Origin: Sediminibacterium sp. C3
GTDB taxonomy: Bacteria; Bacteroidota; Bacteroidia; Chitinophagales; Chitinophagaceae
Reading direction: 5' to 3'
Length of the DNA: 64,000 nt
Assembly (NCBI RefSeq): GCF_000508085.1
Contig: NZ_KI669560.1
Coordinates: 2,971,476 to 3,035,475, forward strand
Shown: positions 45,311 to 56,484 of the stretch, one piece after another
How positions within the stretch are numbered: position 1 is the first letter of the stretch
How the letters are laid out: each line of letters opens with the position of its first letter
Notes under the pieces: generated by a model
Databases searched by the model: none
What the model saw: only the letters and a program-made list of their open reading frames with translations
Told to the model about the DNA's origin: nothing
Translations under genes and position numbers: made by a program

Positions 45311-45318
45311 CAAAATTA
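45311..45318 (-). promoter_or_regulatory. -7 promoter element of the AraC gene
   Basis: TAATTTTG on the minus strand with TTTG 20 bases upstream (45339-45342) as -33, seven bases before the start codon: predicted leader about four bases. Confidence 0.6.
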
Positions 45319-45377
45319 ATGTATAAACATCTATTTGGCAAATCCAGGGCAGGCATTAGCAAATCTTTTGCACTTGA

Positions 45378-47492
<2,115 letters not shown>

Positions 47493-47557
47493 GCAAAAAA
47501 GCAGTATCTTGTTTACCTAACCCAAACCCTATTCATTAAAATTAAATTCAACAAACA

Positions 47558-47764
47558 ATGGACACTTCAAAAATGATTAAAGCATATTGCCTTAAAACAA
47601 AGGAAAAAAATGTACCCATGCACGACGCTGTTATCACCAAAACTGCCAAGGGTGGTTATATGGCTGGTGGACACGATGGCAAGGGAAACAAAATGGCTGC
47701 TATCCTAAGTGAAGCAAAAGCTTTACAGGCCATTGCAGATGGCGTTGCGAAAAAAGGATTCTAA
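47558..47764 (+). CDS. Small conserved-looking protein of unknown function
   Basis: 68 residues, basic, no signal peptide. The first half (IKAYCLKTKEKNVPMHDAVIT) resembles the start of small DUF5679-like zinc-ribbon proteins, but only one Cys is kept, so no zinc site remains. It ends with a helix (SEAKALQAIADGVAKKGF). It is flanked by gyrB 65 bases upstream and by its own terminator, which supports a genuine gene. I do not know its function. Confidence 0.6.
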   Translation: MDTSKMIKAYCLKTKEKNVPMHDAVITKTAKGGYMAGGHDGKGNKMAAILSEAKALQAIADGVAKKGF

Positions 47765-47785
47765 TTCCTCTGTTTAAAAAGATTG

Positions 47786-47811
47786 AAACCCCGGCCTTGC
47801 TGGGGTTTTTT
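47786..47811 (+). terminator. Terminator after the 68-residue protein
   Basis: AAACCCC pairs with GGGGTTT around a short GC-containing loop, followed by a T-run. Confidence 0.85.
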
Positions 47812-47828
47812 ATTTTGGTTTCTACCTA

Positions 47829-50800
47829 TTAACTGATAGATAAAGTTTCTGTTGCCTGCTTAGCTAGAACAGTCTTATGCATATGAGTCAAAAAACGATG
47901 CATTTCTTCCATCCCCTTTACAGGCTCCACCACCAATAAAAATACCTTGCCGGTTTGTTTAAGCCTTCCTTTATTGGTACCTGTCTGCAGATAGGCCAGT
48001 ACATTTTTAAAGAGGTCAGATTCAAAATAAGGAGAATCGGGCTTATTGATGAAATAGCAACGAAGCACTTCGTCTTTCAGGGTCATTTTCTCAAAGCCCA
48101 TATCTACTGCTAGTTTCCGGCATTTCACGGTGGTAAATAAATCTTCCACTGCAGCTGGTACCGGTCCAAACCGATCCTGCAGTTCAAGGTGGAAATCTGC
48201 CAGCTCATTATCGTCTTCGCAATTGTCCAGGCGGGTATACAGAGATAAGCGCTCTGTAATACTTTCTACATAACTATCCGGAATTAGAATTTCCAAATCG
48301 GTATCAATGGTACAATCGCTTACAAAATCGTCCTGCTTGCTAATTTCTTCCTTGAATAAATCCTTGAAAGAAGATCGTTTTAATTCCTTGATGGCTTCTT
48401 CCAAAATCTTTTGGTACATTTCAAACCCAATTTCGGCCATGAATCCGCTCTGCTCCCCTCCCAGCATATTACCTGCCCCTCTAATGTCCAGGTCGCGCAT
48501 GGCAATCTGAAAACCACTTCCCAAATCACTGAATTGTTCCAATGTTTGTAATCGTTTTCTGGAATCTACCGGCAATGTGCTCATGGGTGGAGCCAGTAAA
48601 TAACAAAATGCTTTCTTATTGCTTCTTCCCACCCTGCCTCTTAACTGATGTAAATCACTAAGACCAAACTGGTGCGCATTGTTAACGATAATAGTATTAA
48701 CATTCGGAATGTCCACGCCGCTTTCTACAATATTGGTGCAAACCAGCACATCGTATTTGCGCTCTATGAAGTCCAGAATTTTTTCTTCCAGTTCATGTCC
48801 TTCCAGCTGTCCGTGTGCATAGCCGATACTCAGGTCCGGACAAAGACCCTGAATTAGGGCACTCATTTCTGCAAGCCCCTGAATTCGGTTATGAATAAAG
48901 AAAACCTGCCCCCCTCTTTCTGTTTCAAAATAAATGGCATCGCGAATAAAATCATGATTAAATACCTGTACTTCTGTCTGAATGGGCTGACGGTTCGGGG
49001 GAGGTGTATTAATAATGCTAAGATCCCTGGCCCCCATTAAACTGAATTGCAGGGTCCGGGGGATTGGTGTTGCTGTTAGGGTTAAACAGTCTACATTGGT
49101 TTTGAGTGTCTTCAGTTTTTCTTTGTGGGCCACCCCAAATTTCTGTTCTTCATCAATGATCATGATGCCCAGGTCTTTGAATGACACTTCTTTGCCCAAT
49201 AAACCATGGGTTCCAACAATGATATCGATCTTGCCTTCTTTTACTTTTTGAAGGGTTTCTTTCTTCTCCTTAGCCGATTTAAAACGATTGATATAATCCA
49301 CGGTTACCGGAAAATCCTTAAGTCGGTCCTTGAAGGTTTTATAGTGCTGAAAAGCCAGAATGGTTGTAGGCACCAATATGGCCGCCTGCTTTCCGTCAAC
49401 CACTGATTTAAAAGCAGCGCGAATGGCAATCTCCGTTTTTCCAAATCCCACATCCCCACAAACCAACCGATCCATGGGCGCTTCCTGCTCCATATCTCTT
49501 TTTACATCTGCAGTAGCTTTGCTTTGATCCGGAGTATCTTCATATATGAAAGAAGCTTCCAGCTCGGTTTGCAGATAGTTATCCGGTGCATGAGCAAACC
49601 CTTTCTGAGCCTTGCGTTGAGCATATAATTTAATCAGGTCAAATGCAATCTCTTTTACTTTTGCCTTGGTCTTCTCCTTTAACCGATTCCACACATCACT
49701 GCCCAATTTATTGATCTTAGGCACAGTTCCCTCTTTCCCAGTGTATTTCGAAATCTTATGTAATGAGTTAATATTTACATACAGAATATCGCTGTCTTTG
49801 TAAATGATTCTGACCGCTTCCTGAATTTTGCCGTTTACTTCCAGTTTCTGCAGACCACTATAGGTTCCTACCCCATGATCAATATGGGTTACATAATCAC
49901 CAGGCTGTAAATCACGTAGCGTTTTTAAGGTAAGCGCTTTGTTTTTGTTGTAAGCCTGCTTTACACGGTACTTATGGTAACGTTGAAAAATCTGATGATC
50001 GGTATAACAAACCAGTTTCAGAGAATGGTCTATAAACCCTTCGTGAATACTGGTACCTACCGGAGTAAACTGAATTTCCGTTTGCAGGTCGGTAAAAATA
50101 GTGTGCAGTCTTTCCAACTGCTTAACCTGATCTGCAAATATATATATGCTGTAACCCGCTCCCTCCAGGGCTTTCAGGTCTTTGATCAATAATTCGAATT
50201 GCCGGTTGAAAGCAGGTTGAGGTCTGGTTTCAAAAACCAGTTCCTCTTTGGTGAGTTGCGGTTTAAATCCAAACTCAACCATTTTCTTCTGTTGCAAAAT
50301 GGGCAATAAAAGACTGGCAGAGATGAAATCAGCAGCCGATACTGACTTTAAAATATGCTGTTCTTCTTCGTCTTGTTGTTTGGCAAAATAGCCTTCAGAT
50401 TGCAACTGCAAAAAACTTTCAAAATCAGTTTCCTGTGTTTTTATTTTCTCTTCAATTACGTCCCAGTCTTTCAGCCAGACAACCGTATTTTCTGGCATAA
50501 ACTCAAACAAGGAAATTTTTTCGCCCGCATCTGCTCCAGCTGTATCCGGTAAAATATCAACGTTTGGAATGATATTTACCTGCAATAGTTTTCGCTCGCT
50601 CAACTGTGTTTCAGGATCAAAAATCCGGATGCTGTCTACTTCATTTCCAAAGAGTTCAACCCGATAGGGCTTTTCATTTCCAAAAGAATAAATATCCAGA
50701 ATACCCCCTCTTAAAGCAAACTGACCGGGTTCATACACAAAATCGGTTCTCTCAAATCCATACATGACAAACAAATCCATCAGGCTCTCCGGCTGAATGG

Positions 50801-51260
50801 TATCATTGGTTTTAATGCTGATGATATTACTGCTGATGGTTCCGGGCAGTATTACTTTTTCAAAAATAGCTTCCGGATATGTCACCACTATTTTCTTATT
50901 GCCTCCTCCGGACAATTTGGTTAATGCCTCGGTACGAAGCATTACATGAGAGCTATTGAGCAGACGGAAATTTTTCCTGTTTTTAAAACTGGAAGGAAAA
51001 TAAAACAGATCTAAGGCGCTGGTAAGATTCTCGAGCGTATTGTGAAAATAAGCTGCTTCTTCTGCATCATTCAGCACTATCAAGTGATTCAGCTCTTTCC
51101 CTTCTTCATGCTGAAATACAGCACTCACCATAAATTCCGCACTGCTCCCCTGTAAATTTTTAAGATACAACTGTTGGGCATCGGCATAGCTTAACCGTTT
51201 CACCAACTGTTCTACCAGGGGTGATTGCAGGTATTGAAGCATTAGATGCGGCAGATTCAT
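47829..51260 (-). CDS. mfd: Transcription-repair coupling factor
   Basis: Releases RNA polymerase stalled at DNA damage and recruits UvrA. About 1143 residues. The UvrB-like N-terminal module, the RNA polymerase-interacting domain (LKTLRDLQPGDYVTHIDHGVG), and the RecG-like translocase are all present: Walker A GDVGFGKTEIA, DEEQ in IIDEEQKFG, TATPIPRTL, motif VI QLRGRVGRS. The C-terminal TRCF domain follows. The ATG at 51260 is preferred over a GTG at 51266, which lies in a 5' hairpin. Upstream are a -7 box and a perfect inverted repeat. Confidence 0.97.
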   Translation of the reverse strand: MNLPHLMLQYLQSPLVEQLVKRLSYADAQQLYLKNLQGSSAEFMVSAVFQHEEGKELNHLIVLNDAEEAAYFHNTLENLTSALDLFYFPSSFKNRKNFRLLNSSHVMLRTEALTKLSGGGNKKIVVTYPEAIFEKVILPGTISSNIISIKTNDTIQPESLMDLFVMYGFERTDFVYEPGQFALRGGILDIYSFGNEKPYRVELFGNEVDSIRIFDPETQLSERKLLQVNIIPNVDILPDTAGADAGEKISLFEFMPENTVVWLKDWDVIEEKIKTQETDFESFLQLQSEGYFAKQQDEEEQHILKSVSAADFISASLLLPILQQKKMVEFGFKPQLTKEELVFETRPQPAFNRQFELLIKDLKALEGAGYSIYIFADQVKQLERLHTIFTDLQTEIQFTPVGTSIHEGFIDHSLKLVCYTDHQIFQRYHKYRVKQAYNKNKALTLKTLRDLQPGDYVTHIDHGVGTYSGLQKLEVNGKIQEAVRIIYKDSDILYVNINSLHKISKYTGKEGTVPKINKLGSDVWNRLKEKTKAKVKEIAFDLIKLYAQRKAQKGFAHAPDNYLQTELEASFIYEDTPDQSKATADVKRDMEQEAPMDRLVCGDVGFGKTEIAIRAAFKSVVDGKQAAILVPTTILAFQHYKTFKDRLKDFPVTVDYINRFKSAKEKKETLQKVKEGKIDIIVGTHGLLGKEVSFKDLGIMIIDEEQKFGVAHKEKLKTLKTNVDCLTLTATPIPRTLQFSLMGARDLSIINTPPPNRQPIQTEVQVFNHDFIRDAIYFETERGGQVFFIHNRIQGLAEMSALIQGLCPDLSIGYAHGQLEGHELEEKILDFIERKYDVLVCTNIVESGVDIPNVNTIIVNNAHQFGLSDLHQLRGRVGRSNKKAFCYLLAPPMSTLPVDSRKRLQTLEQFSDLGSGFQIAMRDLDIRGAGNMLGGEQSGFMAEIGFEMYQKILEEAIKELKRSSFKDLFKEEISKQDDFVSDCTIDTDLEILIPDSYVESITERLSLYTRLDNCEDDNELADFHLELQDRFGPVPAAVEDLFTTVKCRKLAVDMGFEKMTLKDEVLRCYFINKPDSPYFESDLFKNVLAYLQTGTNKGRLKQTGKVFLLVVEPVKGMEEMHRFLTHMHKTVLAKQATETLSIS

Positions 51261-51265
51261 GTTCA

Positions 51266-51285
51266 CAATCCTTAAAAAAGGATTG
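51266..51285 (-). repeat. Perfect 8-bp hairpin in the mfd leader
   Basis: CAATCCTT, four A, AAGGATTG. It lies between the -7 element and the ATG, so the mfd mRNA would begin with or within this stem-loop. Confidence 0.55.
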
Positions 51286-51293
51286 CAAAGATA
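51286..51293 (-). promoter_or_regulatory. -7 promoter element of mfd
   Basis: TATCTTTG on the minus strand with a TTG 22 bases upstream (51316-51318), 25 bases before the ATG. Confidence 0.6.
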
Positions 51294-51301
51294 GGGGAAG
51301 C

Positions 51302-51766
51302 CTAATAGCTCGCTGCAAAATTCACGAGTATATTCAACTCGGTCAGTTTTCCTTTTTCAACAGCAACCAGGTTAATATTATTCCGGATATCAAACTGATT
51401 GGCAAAAAACTGCTGTCCGGCCTGAACAAATACAGAATAGGTCCCTTCCGGCAACTTGGCAATATAAGAGCCCGTACTATCGGTATCTACCGCCATCACC
51501 AGCTTGGTGTAAATATTGGTAAACAAGGGACCTTTATTCCATTGCTGTACTTTGGTCAGATCGGTAGGTTCGTAAAAAAATACGGTTGTTGGATAAGGTT
51601 TGGGTTCTGCTGCGGGCGCCCCGATTCTGGGCATTTGGTTTCCGGAAACCGTTACAACCTTGCCTTTTACCCCCTGTAAAATTGGGGCAGATTCCTTTTT
51701 TTGTGGAGGTTTACAAGCTGGCAAAAGCAAAAAAGGTAAAACTGCTGAAAAAAGAAAAAATCGCAT
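51302..51766 (-). CDS. Small hypothetical lipoprotein
   Basis: A 154-residue predicted lipoprotein (lipobox LPAC, Cys at 18). The mature part starts with GVKGKVVTVSGNQMP and contains GSYIAKLPEGTYSVFVQAGQQFFANQF, the pattern of a carboxypeptidase-regulatory-like or transthyretin-like beta-sandwich. It may be a surface or periplasmic binding module. It lies 41 bases upstream of mfd on the same strand but mfd has its own promoter elements within this gene's 3' end. Confidence 0.7.
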   Translation of the reverse strand: MRFFLFSAVLPFLLLPACKPPQKKESAPILQGVKGKVVTVSGNQMPRIGAPAAEPKPYPTTVFFYEPTDLTKVQQWNKGPLFTNIYTKLVMAVDTDSTGSYIAKLPEGTYSVFVQAGQQFFANQFDIRNNINLVAVEKGKLTELNILVNFAASY

Positions 51767-51846
51767 ACTACAATTTGAACCCTGAAAGTATCTAATTTAG
51801 AGCAGAATAAATTAAGAAAGCTCTATAAAAGCTAAAAAACATTTGT

Positions 51847-54800
51847 ATGATTAAACGCCTGGGGATCGTCTCCTTTTTGTTGGCCACATCTTTTATTGGG
51901 GTATATGCACAAACTTACACCAACGAAAAACTGCTTAAGATTTCATCTCAGAAAATTAAACTGGAGCAGGAACTCAACTATGCCAAAGCCTTGTCTATGG
52001 CTAAACAGAAGAATTGGGAGCTGAGTATCAACAGCAATGGCAATATTGCCAAATTAACAGGGGTTGATGATTTCGGATTCCCCATTTATACAAAATCGTA
52101 TAATAATACGATTGCAGCCGCAACAACCAGAGCCAGTCAACTTTGGCCGGGAGGAGCTTCAGGATTAAGCTTATCAGGAAGCACACCAGCCATGCGCAAC
52201 AAACTGGGAGTTTGGGAATTCGACGGGGCACCATTGGCCAGTCACGTTGAATTTGGCGGCAGACTAACTCAAAAAGATGTTCCCACAGGCAGCAGTGGGA
52301 ATGATCATGCCACCCACGTTGCAGGAACCATGATTGCACAAGGCGTTAACCCAATTGCAAAGGGCATGGCATTTGCCATTCCAAATATGATTTCCTACGA
52401 TCACCAGAATGATATTGCGGAAATGACAACAGAAGCAGCAGCAGGCATGTTGGTATCCAATCACTCTTATGGATTCATCGCTGGATGGAATTACAATACT
52501 GCTCAAAGCCGCTGGGAATTTTATGGCAGACCCGGAGAAAATGAAGACTATCGGTACGGATATTATGGTACGGATGCTCAAAGGGTAGATTCCATTGCAT
52601 TCAATGCACCTTTTTACTTAAAAGTTTCCGTAGCAGGAAATGACCGGAACAACAATGGGCCAGCTGTAGGTCAACCCTTTTTCAGAAGAAACGCTCAGGG
52701 GGTAATGGCAGATGCAGGTATTAGACCAGCTGGCATCAGCAGTAACGATGGATTCGATATTATTTTGGGATATGGTATTGCCAAGAACAGTTTAACCATC
52801 GGAGCTGTAAATGGAATACCTGCAGGATATAACAAACCTGCAGACGTAGTAATGAGCGCTTTCAGTGGCTGGGGCCCCACTGATGACGGACGAATTAAAC
52901 CCGATTTGGTAGCCAATGGAGTGAATGTAACTTCAGCCAGCACCAATGGCAATACAGCTTATAGTACCAAAAGCGGTACTTCCATGGCAGGACCCAATGC
53001 TGCAGGTTCATTGATTCTTTTGCAGGAACATTATACCAAACTGAAGCCAGGATTTTTCATGCGTTCTTCAACATTAAAAGGTCTGGCCATCCATGCTGCT
53101 GACGAAGCAGGCAACACCCCTGGCCCTGACTATACATTTGGATGGGGCTTAATGAACGTACAAAGAGCCGCAGCCATCATCAGCAGTGCCGTAACTAGCA
53201 ACAATGCTAGCAACAGCGATCATTTGCTGTACGAAAATGTATTAAACAACGGAGAAACATTTACCAAGACAGTAGTAGCAACTGGTAAAGTGCCCTTGTC
53301 TGCAACCATTGCCTGGACCGATCCTCCCGGCACCATTAATACAGATGCATCCAGCAACTTAAACGATCGTACAGCCAAGCTGGTACACGATTTAGATATT
53401 AAAATCACCAGAAATACACAGACATTCCTTCCTTGGGCATTGGATGTAAGCAGCCCCTCTTCTGCCGCAAGCAAAAGAGTCAATAGTGTAGACAATGTTG
53501 AGAGAATTGATGTTGATAGCACTATTCCCGGCGCCATATATACCATAACAGTAACCCACAAAGGAACATTGGCCAGAGGAACTCAGGCTTATGCTTTAAT
53601 TGTGAGTGGCGCAGGTGGTGTTTCATACGGCAGCTCCGCTTCCCTTACCAGTGGTGCAAAAATTGACAGTTTATCCTTCAGCAATATCCGTTATAGCAGC
53701 CCTACTGGTTGTAAAACATTTACAGACAACACCAATTTAACTGGGAATATTCAGGCAAGACAGGTACTTCCCATTTATTTCCGCACCAGCTCCTGTGATG
53801 CAACTGTTGCATCAAGAATTGTGAAAGTATATATTGACTACAACAATGATGGTGATTTTAATGATGCCGATGAACTGGCATTAACCAGTACGGTACAAAG
53901 TGGCAACAGCAGTGTTTTTACTGGTACTATTACGATTCCATCAACTGTAACCATTGGCACCATTCACAGAATGAGAGTCATTACACGAGAAACCACAAAT
54001 GCTTCTGATATTGTTCCCACCGGAGAATATTCAAGGGGCGAAACTCAGGATTACCTCTTAAAAGTGGAAACACCTTCCAATGATGTTTCCATGAGTAATA
54101 TCGTATCCCCTGCTGCTGGAAATTGTGGTAATGAAAAGCAATACATTACCGTAGCCATTTCCAATAATGGCGCTAATGCACAAACCAATGTTCCTTTTAC
54201 TGTAATTGTAAAAACCGGAACAACAACAGTAGCAACTTTCAACGCTACCTATCCTGGAACCATTGCAGCACTTTCAACTGTAGAGTATACTATACAAACA
54301 CCATTCAATGCTTTGGCAGGAACCACTTACACCATTTCCGGCGAAACCAAATTAAGTTCAGATCAGAACAGTACTAATAATCTTATTGAAGTTGCAGTAC
54401 CTATATCAGCCAACTCTGATGTACCGGTTGCAGAAGGTGTGGTTTGTAACAGTTCAGCCATTTTACGCGTACTGAATCCAGGTAACAGTAATTATTTCTG
54501 GTATGCAGATGCAACAACCACTACGCCTTTTGCCGTTGGTAGCTCTGTCACTACTACTAATGTTCCAGCCAACAGAACCTATTATGTTACCAAAGAAGCC
54601 AGAGGCTCAGTTGGAGCTGCCTCCAAATTAACTTTCCCAAGCGGCGGGTACAATGCGTTTGCAGGAAATTATATGAAGTTTAATCATGATGTTCCGGTGA
54701 AAATTGAAAGCGTAAGAATGTACACTGCCAATCCGGGTAAAATAAAAATCACAGTGGGAGATAATTTAACTGCGGGATCAACTGCGGGAAGTTACTCCTA

Positions 54801-55653
54801 TAGACCCTTATTAAGCAAAACATTTGATGTATTCAATTCAAGACCCACAGCAGCCATTGGCGCTTTATCTGAAAACAATCCTAATGACTCTGGATTTGTA
54901 TACAATCTGAATTTAGAGATTCCCGGAAATGGAGAAAAAATCATTATTGTGGAATGCTCAGAAGACGCCAATGTTTACAGAAACAATAGCATTTCAAGCA
55001 CTATTTATCCTTTTGGCATCAGTGGTCTGATGAGTTTTACAGGCAATAGTGTTTCATTGGCTCCGGCGGCCGGTCAAGACGAAAACCAGTTCTGGTATTT
55101 CTTCTACGACACTAAAGTATCTACCGGATGTCCAAGCAACCGGGTACCTGTAGTAGCTGCGCCTAACACGCCGCTTACCGTTTCTCAGGTAGGCGATTCA
55201 TTGGTAGCCAATTTAAAAACAGGAACTTTCCAGTGGATTTATAATGATACTGCATTTGTTGCGGGTGGAAATGGTTCTTCTATAAAACCAACCCGTACCG
55301 GAAATTATAAAGTACAGTTACTGGATGCATTTGGATGTAGTAAAACTTCAGCCAATGTAAGTTATACGGCAACAGCCATCACCACGGTGGATCCAAGAGA
55401 AATTAAATTAACGGTTTCTCCCAATCCGAATAATGGTATTTTCCAATTGAGTTTTGAAGTAACCAAAAGAAGTGATTTATCCATAGAAATACTGAATGCA
55501 TCAGGTCAGCGAGTATTCCTGAATACGCAATCAGGATTCCTGGGTAAATACAACAAACAACTCAGTTTAAAACAATATAGCAGTGATGTGTATTTGTTGA
55601 AAATACAACATGATAAAAAAACCTATCTGCAGAAAGTTATCATACAGAAATAA
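51847..55653 (+). CDS. Secreted S8 subtilisin-like protease with T9SS sorting domain
   Basis: A 1268-residue multi-domain exoprotease. After a signal peptide (to about residue 22, GVYAQ), the S8 catalytic domain shows D126 in VWEFDG, H154 in DHATHVAGT and S379 in GTSMAGP. A P-domain-like beta region follows, then a GEVED domain around residues 655-740 (YIDYNNDGDFNDADE and GETQDYLL), a CARDB-like Ig domain (about 745-860) and further beta domains. The last 80 residues (SPNPNNGIFQLSF to QKVIIQK) are a type A T9SS C-terminal sorting signal, so it is exported across the outer membrane and anchored or released. A terminator follows. Confidence 0.93.
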   Translation: MIKRLGIVSFLLATSFIGVYAQTYTNEKLLKISSQKIKLEQELNYAKALSMAKQKNWELSINSNGNIAKLTGVDDFGFPIYTKSYNNTIAAATTRASQLWPGGASGLSLSGSTPAMRNKLGVWEFDGAPLASHVEFGGRLTQKDVPTGSSGNDHATHVAGTMIAQGVNPIAKGMAFAIPNMISYDHQNDIAEMTTEAAAGMLVSNHSYGFIAGWNYNTAQSRWEFYGRPGENEDYRYGYYGTDAQRVDSIAFNAPFYLKVSVAGNDRNNNGPAVGQPFFRRNAQGVMADAGIRPAGISSNDGFDIILGYGIAKNSLTIGAVNGIPAGYNKPADVVMSAFSGWGPTDDGRIKPDLVANGVNVTSASTNGNTAYSTKSGTSMAGPNAAGSLILLQEHYTKLKPGFFMRSSTLKGLAIHAADEAGNTPGPDYTFGWGLMNVQRAAAIISSAVTSNNASNSDHLLYENVLNNGETFTKTVVATGKVPLSATIAWTDPPGTINTDASSNLNDRTAKLVHDLDIKITRNTQTFLPWALDVSSPSSAASKRVNSVDNVERIDVDSTIPGAIYTITVTHKGTLARGTQAYALIVSGAGGVSYGSSASLTSGAKIDSLSFSNIRYSSPTGCKTFTDNTNLTGNIQARQVLPIYFRTSSCDATVASRIVKVYIDYNNDGDFNDADELALTSTVQSGNSSVFTGTITIPSTVTIGTIHRMRVITRETTNASDIVPTGEYSRGETQDYLLKVETPSNDVSMSNIVSPAAGNCGNEKQYITVAISNNGANAQTNVPFTVIVKTGTTTVATFNATYPGTIAALSTVEYTIQTPFNALAGTTYTISGETKLSSDQNSTNNLIEVAVPISANSDVPVAEGVVCNSSAILRVLNPGNSNYFWYADATTTTPFAVGSSVTTTNVPANRTYYVTKEARGSVGAASKLTFPSGGYNAFAGNYMKFNHDVPVKIESVRMYTANPGKIKITVGDNLTAGSTAGSYSYRPLLSKTFDVFNSRPTAAIGALSENNPNDSGFVYNLNLEIPGNGEKIIIVECSEDANVYRNNSISSTIYPFGISGLMSFTGNSVSLAPAAGQDENQFWYFFYDTKVSTGCPSNRVPVVAAPNTPLTVSQVGDSLVANLKTGTFQWIYNDTAFVAGGNGSSIKPTRTGNYKVQLLDAFGCSKTSANVSYTATAITTVDPREIKLTVSPNPNNGIFQLSFEVTKRSDLSIEILNASGQRVFLNTQSGFLGKYNKQLSLKQYSSDVYLLKIQHDKKTYLQKVIIQK

Positions 55654-55670
55654 ACCTGCGATATTCTATT

Positions 55671-55700
55671 CAATGCCTCTATGAAAATAGGGGCATTGTT
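55671..55700 (+). terminator. Terminator after the S8 protease gene
   Basis: CAATGCCTCTA pairs with TAGGGGCATTG (one G-T pair) around TGAAAA, followed by a weak T-rich stretch. Confidence 0.65.
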
Positions 55701-55737
55701 ATTTATGGGTATTTCGTACTTTGTGTAAAACAATGCT

Positions 55738-56484
55738 ATGCTTCAACCCTGGTTAAAAAGTGTGGTAATTAAAACCGAAGACATTACCCATAGCACACGC
55801 AGATTCTGGGTACAGATTCCTGAGCTTGAGCGATTCAATTTTGAACCAGGGCAATTTGTAACTTTTGATTTACCCATTCACGAGCAGCGAAACAAAAGAT
55901 GGCGATCCTACTCCATTGCCTCTGCGCCGGATGGTACCAATGTATTTGAATTGGTCATTGTTTTAATGGAAGATGGATTAGGAACGCCCCATTTATTCAA
56001 TGACGTTACAGTTGGCAGTGAACTACTGGTAAGAGGTCCGCAAGGCAAATTTACCATGCCTCCTGTATTAGACAAAGATTTATACCTGATTTGTACCGGA
56101 ACAGGTATTGCCCCATTCCGCTCAATGGTTCATCATATTCACCAGCAACAGCTTCCTCATAAAAATATTCACCTGGTATTTGGTTGCCGTGAATTTAAAG
56201 ACAGTTTGTATGAAGCAGAATTAAAGCAACTTGAAAACAAACTTCCCGGATTTTATCACCACCCCTGTTTCTCCAGGGAACTGGTGGTGGGGCCCGGCCA
56301 ATATAGCGGCTATGTGCATGCCTGCTATACGGAACTGGTAGAAAAGCACAAGGGTATGACCGGAGCCATACCCGAAGCGAATTTCTTTTTGTGCGGATGG
56401 AAAAATATGGTTGACGATGCCAAAGCAAGAATTCTCTCCTTAGGTTACGACAAATCGGCTATCCACCTTGAACTGTATGGTTAG
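55738..56484 (+). CDS. Ferredoxin/flavodoxin-NADP reductase-like flavoprotein
   Basis: A 248-residue FAD/NAD(P)H reductase of the FNR superfamily. The FAD-binding RSYS motif is R56-S59, followed by the second flavin segment (VGSELLVRGPQGKF) and the NAD(P)-binding ICTGTGIAPFRSM near 118-130; the C-terminus has the FLCGWKNMV pattern. No iron-sulfur domain is attached. Likely electron transfer between NAD(P)H and ferredoxin or flavodoxin; the partner is not in the window. Its stop overlaps the convergent glyS stop by four bases. Confidence 0.88.
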   Translation: MLQPWLKSVVIKTEDITHSTRRFWVQIPELERFNFEPGQFVTFDLPIHEQRNKRWRSYSIASAPDGTNVFELVIVLMEDGLGTPHLFNDVTVGSELLVRGPQGKFTMPPVLDKDLYLICTGTGIAPFRSMVHHIHQQQLPHKNIHLVFGCREFKDSLYEAELKQLENKLPGFYHHPCFSRELVVGPGQYSGYVHACYTELVEKHKGMTGAIPEANFFLCGWKNMVDDAKARILSLGYDKSAIHLELYG

